Shown: positions 5,328 to 6,600 of the stretch, piece after piece
How positions within the stretch are numbered: position 1 is the stretch's first letter
How the letters are laid out: each line of letters starts with the position of its first letter
DNA from: Candidatus Omnitrophota bacterium
GTDB lineage: Bacteria > Omnitrophota > Gorgyraeia > Zapsychrales > JANLHA01
Reading direction: 5' to 3'
Assembly (NCBI GenBank): GCA_023247815.1
Contig: JAHFFS010000087.1
Coordinates: forward strand, 1-6,600
Length of the DNA stretch: 6,600 bases
Program-made: the position numbers and the translations under genes
Notes under the pieces: generated by a model
What the model was told of the DNA's origin: nothing
Database searches by the model: none
Seen by the model: the letters and a program-made list of their open reading frames with translations, nothing else

Positions 5328-6600
5328 GTGAAAAGCTGGCTGACCATCTTCCTAAATTCAGTTTTACATCGTCGATTATTTTGTATTTTTTCAGCAATCC
5401 TTTTAATTTTTAGTTTCCCCCTTTTTGAATTCAACGCACTTGCTTGGGTGGCCTTGGTCCCTTTGCTTTTTGTTCTGGATGGACAGACAAAAATTAAGGC
5501 TTTCCGTCAGGGGTATCTGACCGGATGCGTATTTTTTTTGGGCACGTTGTATTGGATTTTTTGTTCAGCACCTTCGGCGGGGTTTCCGATCATCGTCGGA
5601 GTTTTCGCGGTCGCGGCGATTGCTGTTTATTGCTCGCTTTATTTTGGTTTGTTCGCGGTTTACGCGGCTATTTGTCAGCGTAGGGGTTTGATCGCGAAAT
5701 TATTTTTATTGCCGAGCGCCTGGGTGGTCTTGGAATTCATGCGCGGCAACTTGTTTTCTGGCTTTGGCTGGGTCAATCTCGGATATTCGCAGTATCGGGT
5801 CTTGCCGTTGATTCAGATTGCCGACGTTACTGGCTCTGCCGGGATTTCGTTTTTGATTGTTATGGTCAATGTGTTGATTAAGGAAGCGCTGGGGATCTTG
5901 GGGCTGGGGACAGTCCCTAAAGGGACAGCCCCCAAACAGCGAGAATTGCAAGGAGCAGTCATTTTGACGGTCGGTCTTTTGCTGATCGTTTTGACCTATG
6001 GCATTTTCCAGATGAGGAAGTTGGATTCGCTCGGGACGAGCAAGGTGGCGGTGATCCAGGGGAACATTGAGCAAAAGGAAAAATGGGTGGCGCAAGAATG
6101 GCCGGACATTTTAGAAAAGCATCTGCTTTTAACGAAACAGGCAGCGGCTTCCCGTCCAGATTTGGTCCTTTGGCCGGAAACTGCTTTTCCTGGATATCTC
6201 TGGGAATCGCCGGATGTTTATCAGCAGGTGAAGGATTCTGTTAAGGAAAATCAAACGCCGCTTTTGCTGGGGGCGGTGACCAAGGAAGAGGACAAGTATT
6301 TCAACTCAGCGTTGCTGTTGTCTGGGCAGGGGCTGGAGGCTGGTCAGTATGATAAAATCCATTTGGTCCCCTTTGGTGAATTTTTGCCTTTGCGCAGATT
6401 CCTTTTTTCTTTTGCCGATCTGATCCCGATGGAGGATTTTACTTCAGGGACAAAGTTGACGTTGTTTCCGATTTCCGCCGTCGGGCGAGATGGAAAAAAA
6501 ATCACAGCGGATTTTTCGGTCTTGATTTGCTTCGAAGATACCATTTCCGACCTGGCCCGTCGGATGACGCGAAATGGGGCGGATTTTTTGGTGAATATCA
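5328..6600 (+). CDS. lnt: Apolipoprotein N-acyltransferase (3' end outside window)
   Basis: Lnt is an inner-membrane enzyme that adds the third acyl chain to the N-terminal cysteine of lipoproteins, the last maturation step before Lol export to the outer membrane. The 424 visible residues start with several membrane segments (about 17-33, 38-51, 64-80, 85-115, 122-137, 160-185 and 208-226). The LGYSQYRVLPLIQIADVTG segment (151-169) is typical of the family. The periplasmic nitrilase-like domain carries the expected Glu-Lys-Cys triad: Glu284 in LWPETAFPG, Lys343 in YDKIHLVPFGEFLP and Cys401 in LICFEDTISD. These correspond to E. coli Glu267, Lys335 and Cys387. About 100 residues, including the last membrane segment, should follow the right edge. 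The start is GTG 5328, because an in-frame TGA at 5322-5324 prevents a longer protein. The Shine-Dalgarno is weak (GGTGA, 5320-5324), and translation may be coupled to secA, whose stop is 18 nt upstream. An in-frame repeat hairpin occupies residues 193-203. Confidence 0.96.
   Translation, partial: MKSWLTIFLNSVLHRRLFCIFSAILLIFSFPLFEFNALAWVALVPLLFVLDGQTKIKAFRQGYLTGCVFFLGTLYWIFCSAPSAGFPIIVGVFAVAAIAVYCSLYFGLFAVYAAICQRRGLIAKLFLLPSAWVVLEFMRGNLFSGFGWVNLGYSQYRVLPLIQIADVTGSAGISFLIVMVNVLIKEALGILGLGTVPKGTAPKQRELQGAVILTVGLLLIVLTYGIFQMRKLDSLGTSKVAVIQGNIEQKEKWVAQEWPDILEKHLLLTKQAAASRPDLVLWPETAFPGYLWESPDVYQQVKDSVKENQTPLLLGAVTKEEDKYFNSALLLSGQGLEAGQYDKIHLVPFGEFLPLRRFLFSFADLIPMEDFTSGTKLTLFPISAVGRDGKKITADFSVLICFEDTISDLARRMTRNGADFLVNI
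5905..5934. repeat. REP-like hairpin inserted in frame in lnt
   Basis: TGGGGACAGTCCC (5905-5917) pairs with GGGACAGCCCCCA (5922-5934) at 11 of 13 positions around a TAAA loop. The resulting residues LGTVPKGTAPK (193-203) sit in the predicted cytoplasmic loop between two membrane segments, where extra residues are tolerable. The core GGGACAGTCCCTA (5907-5919) matches GGGACGGACCCTA (958-970) and GGGTCCGTCCCTA (1038-1050) of the intergenic palindrome at 11 of 13 positions each, suggesting one repeat family or related families. It may instead be a chance hairpin in coding sequence, but its G/C-block structure is unlike the surrounding lnt sequence. Confidence 0.6.

Noticed and set aside
5318..5413. 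Short frame from ATG 5318, just after secA
   Set aside because: It stops after about 31 codons, and its bases are in another frame from the clear Lnt sequence starting at GTG 5328.
5706..6095. 129-codon open frame antisense to lnt
   Set aside because: Its composition (His, Gln, Arg and Pro rich) is what the reverse of a hydrophobic coding sequence gives, and lnt on the + strand is clear.
1..6600. CRISPR array, tRNA, rRNA or defence locus
   Set aside because: There are no regularly spaced repeats, no tRNA-like cloverleaf or rRNA signature, and no nuclease, toxin or defence gene recognised among the products.

Overview
The window reads as bacterial chromosome carrying three well-conserved housekeeping genes on the + strand: prfB (release factor 2), secA (translocase ATPase) and lnt (apolipoprotein N-acyltransferase). 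Upstream of them is a short accessory stretch made of an insertion-sequence remnant, an unrecognised membrane-anchored ORF and small palindromic or dispersed repeats. Lnt implies a lipoprotein-bearing, outer-membrane (diderm) organism. The SecA has an N-terminal extension and a charged coiled-coil-like insert that E. coli SecA lacks. That, together with the repeat types, suggests an environmental Gram-negative lineage; Omnitrophota, other PVC-related groups or deltaproteobacterial lineages are possible, but the sequence does not settle it.

Layout. 1-285: 3' end of an IS5-type element, with the transposase C-terminus running in from the left edge. 296-949: AT-rich ORF of 217 aa with one N-terminal membrane segment and no recognised family. 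951-1055: palindromic element with perfect 25-bp arms, followed by an 11-bp tandem duplication of its outer edge. 1066-1093: candidate promoter with an extended -10 box. 1107-1144: dispersed-repeat-like sequence in the presumed prfB leader. 1198-2293: prfB, read through an in-frame UGA by the classical programmed +1 frameshift. 2331-5309: complete secA. 5328-6600: lnt, running off the right edge with all three catalytic residues present. A small hairpin repeat (5905-5934) lies in frame inside lnt.

The spacing prfB-(37 nt)-secA-(18 nt)-lnt, with no terminator between genes, suggests one transcript started near 1100. The products share a loose theme: translation termination, export of preproteins through SecYEG, and final acylation of exported lipoproteins. 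I do not see a defence system, CRISPR array, biosynthetic cluster or other clearly new system. The most interesting signals are the two REP-like palindromes, one intergenic and one inside lnt, which share a near-identical core, and the orphan ORF wedged between two mobile elements.
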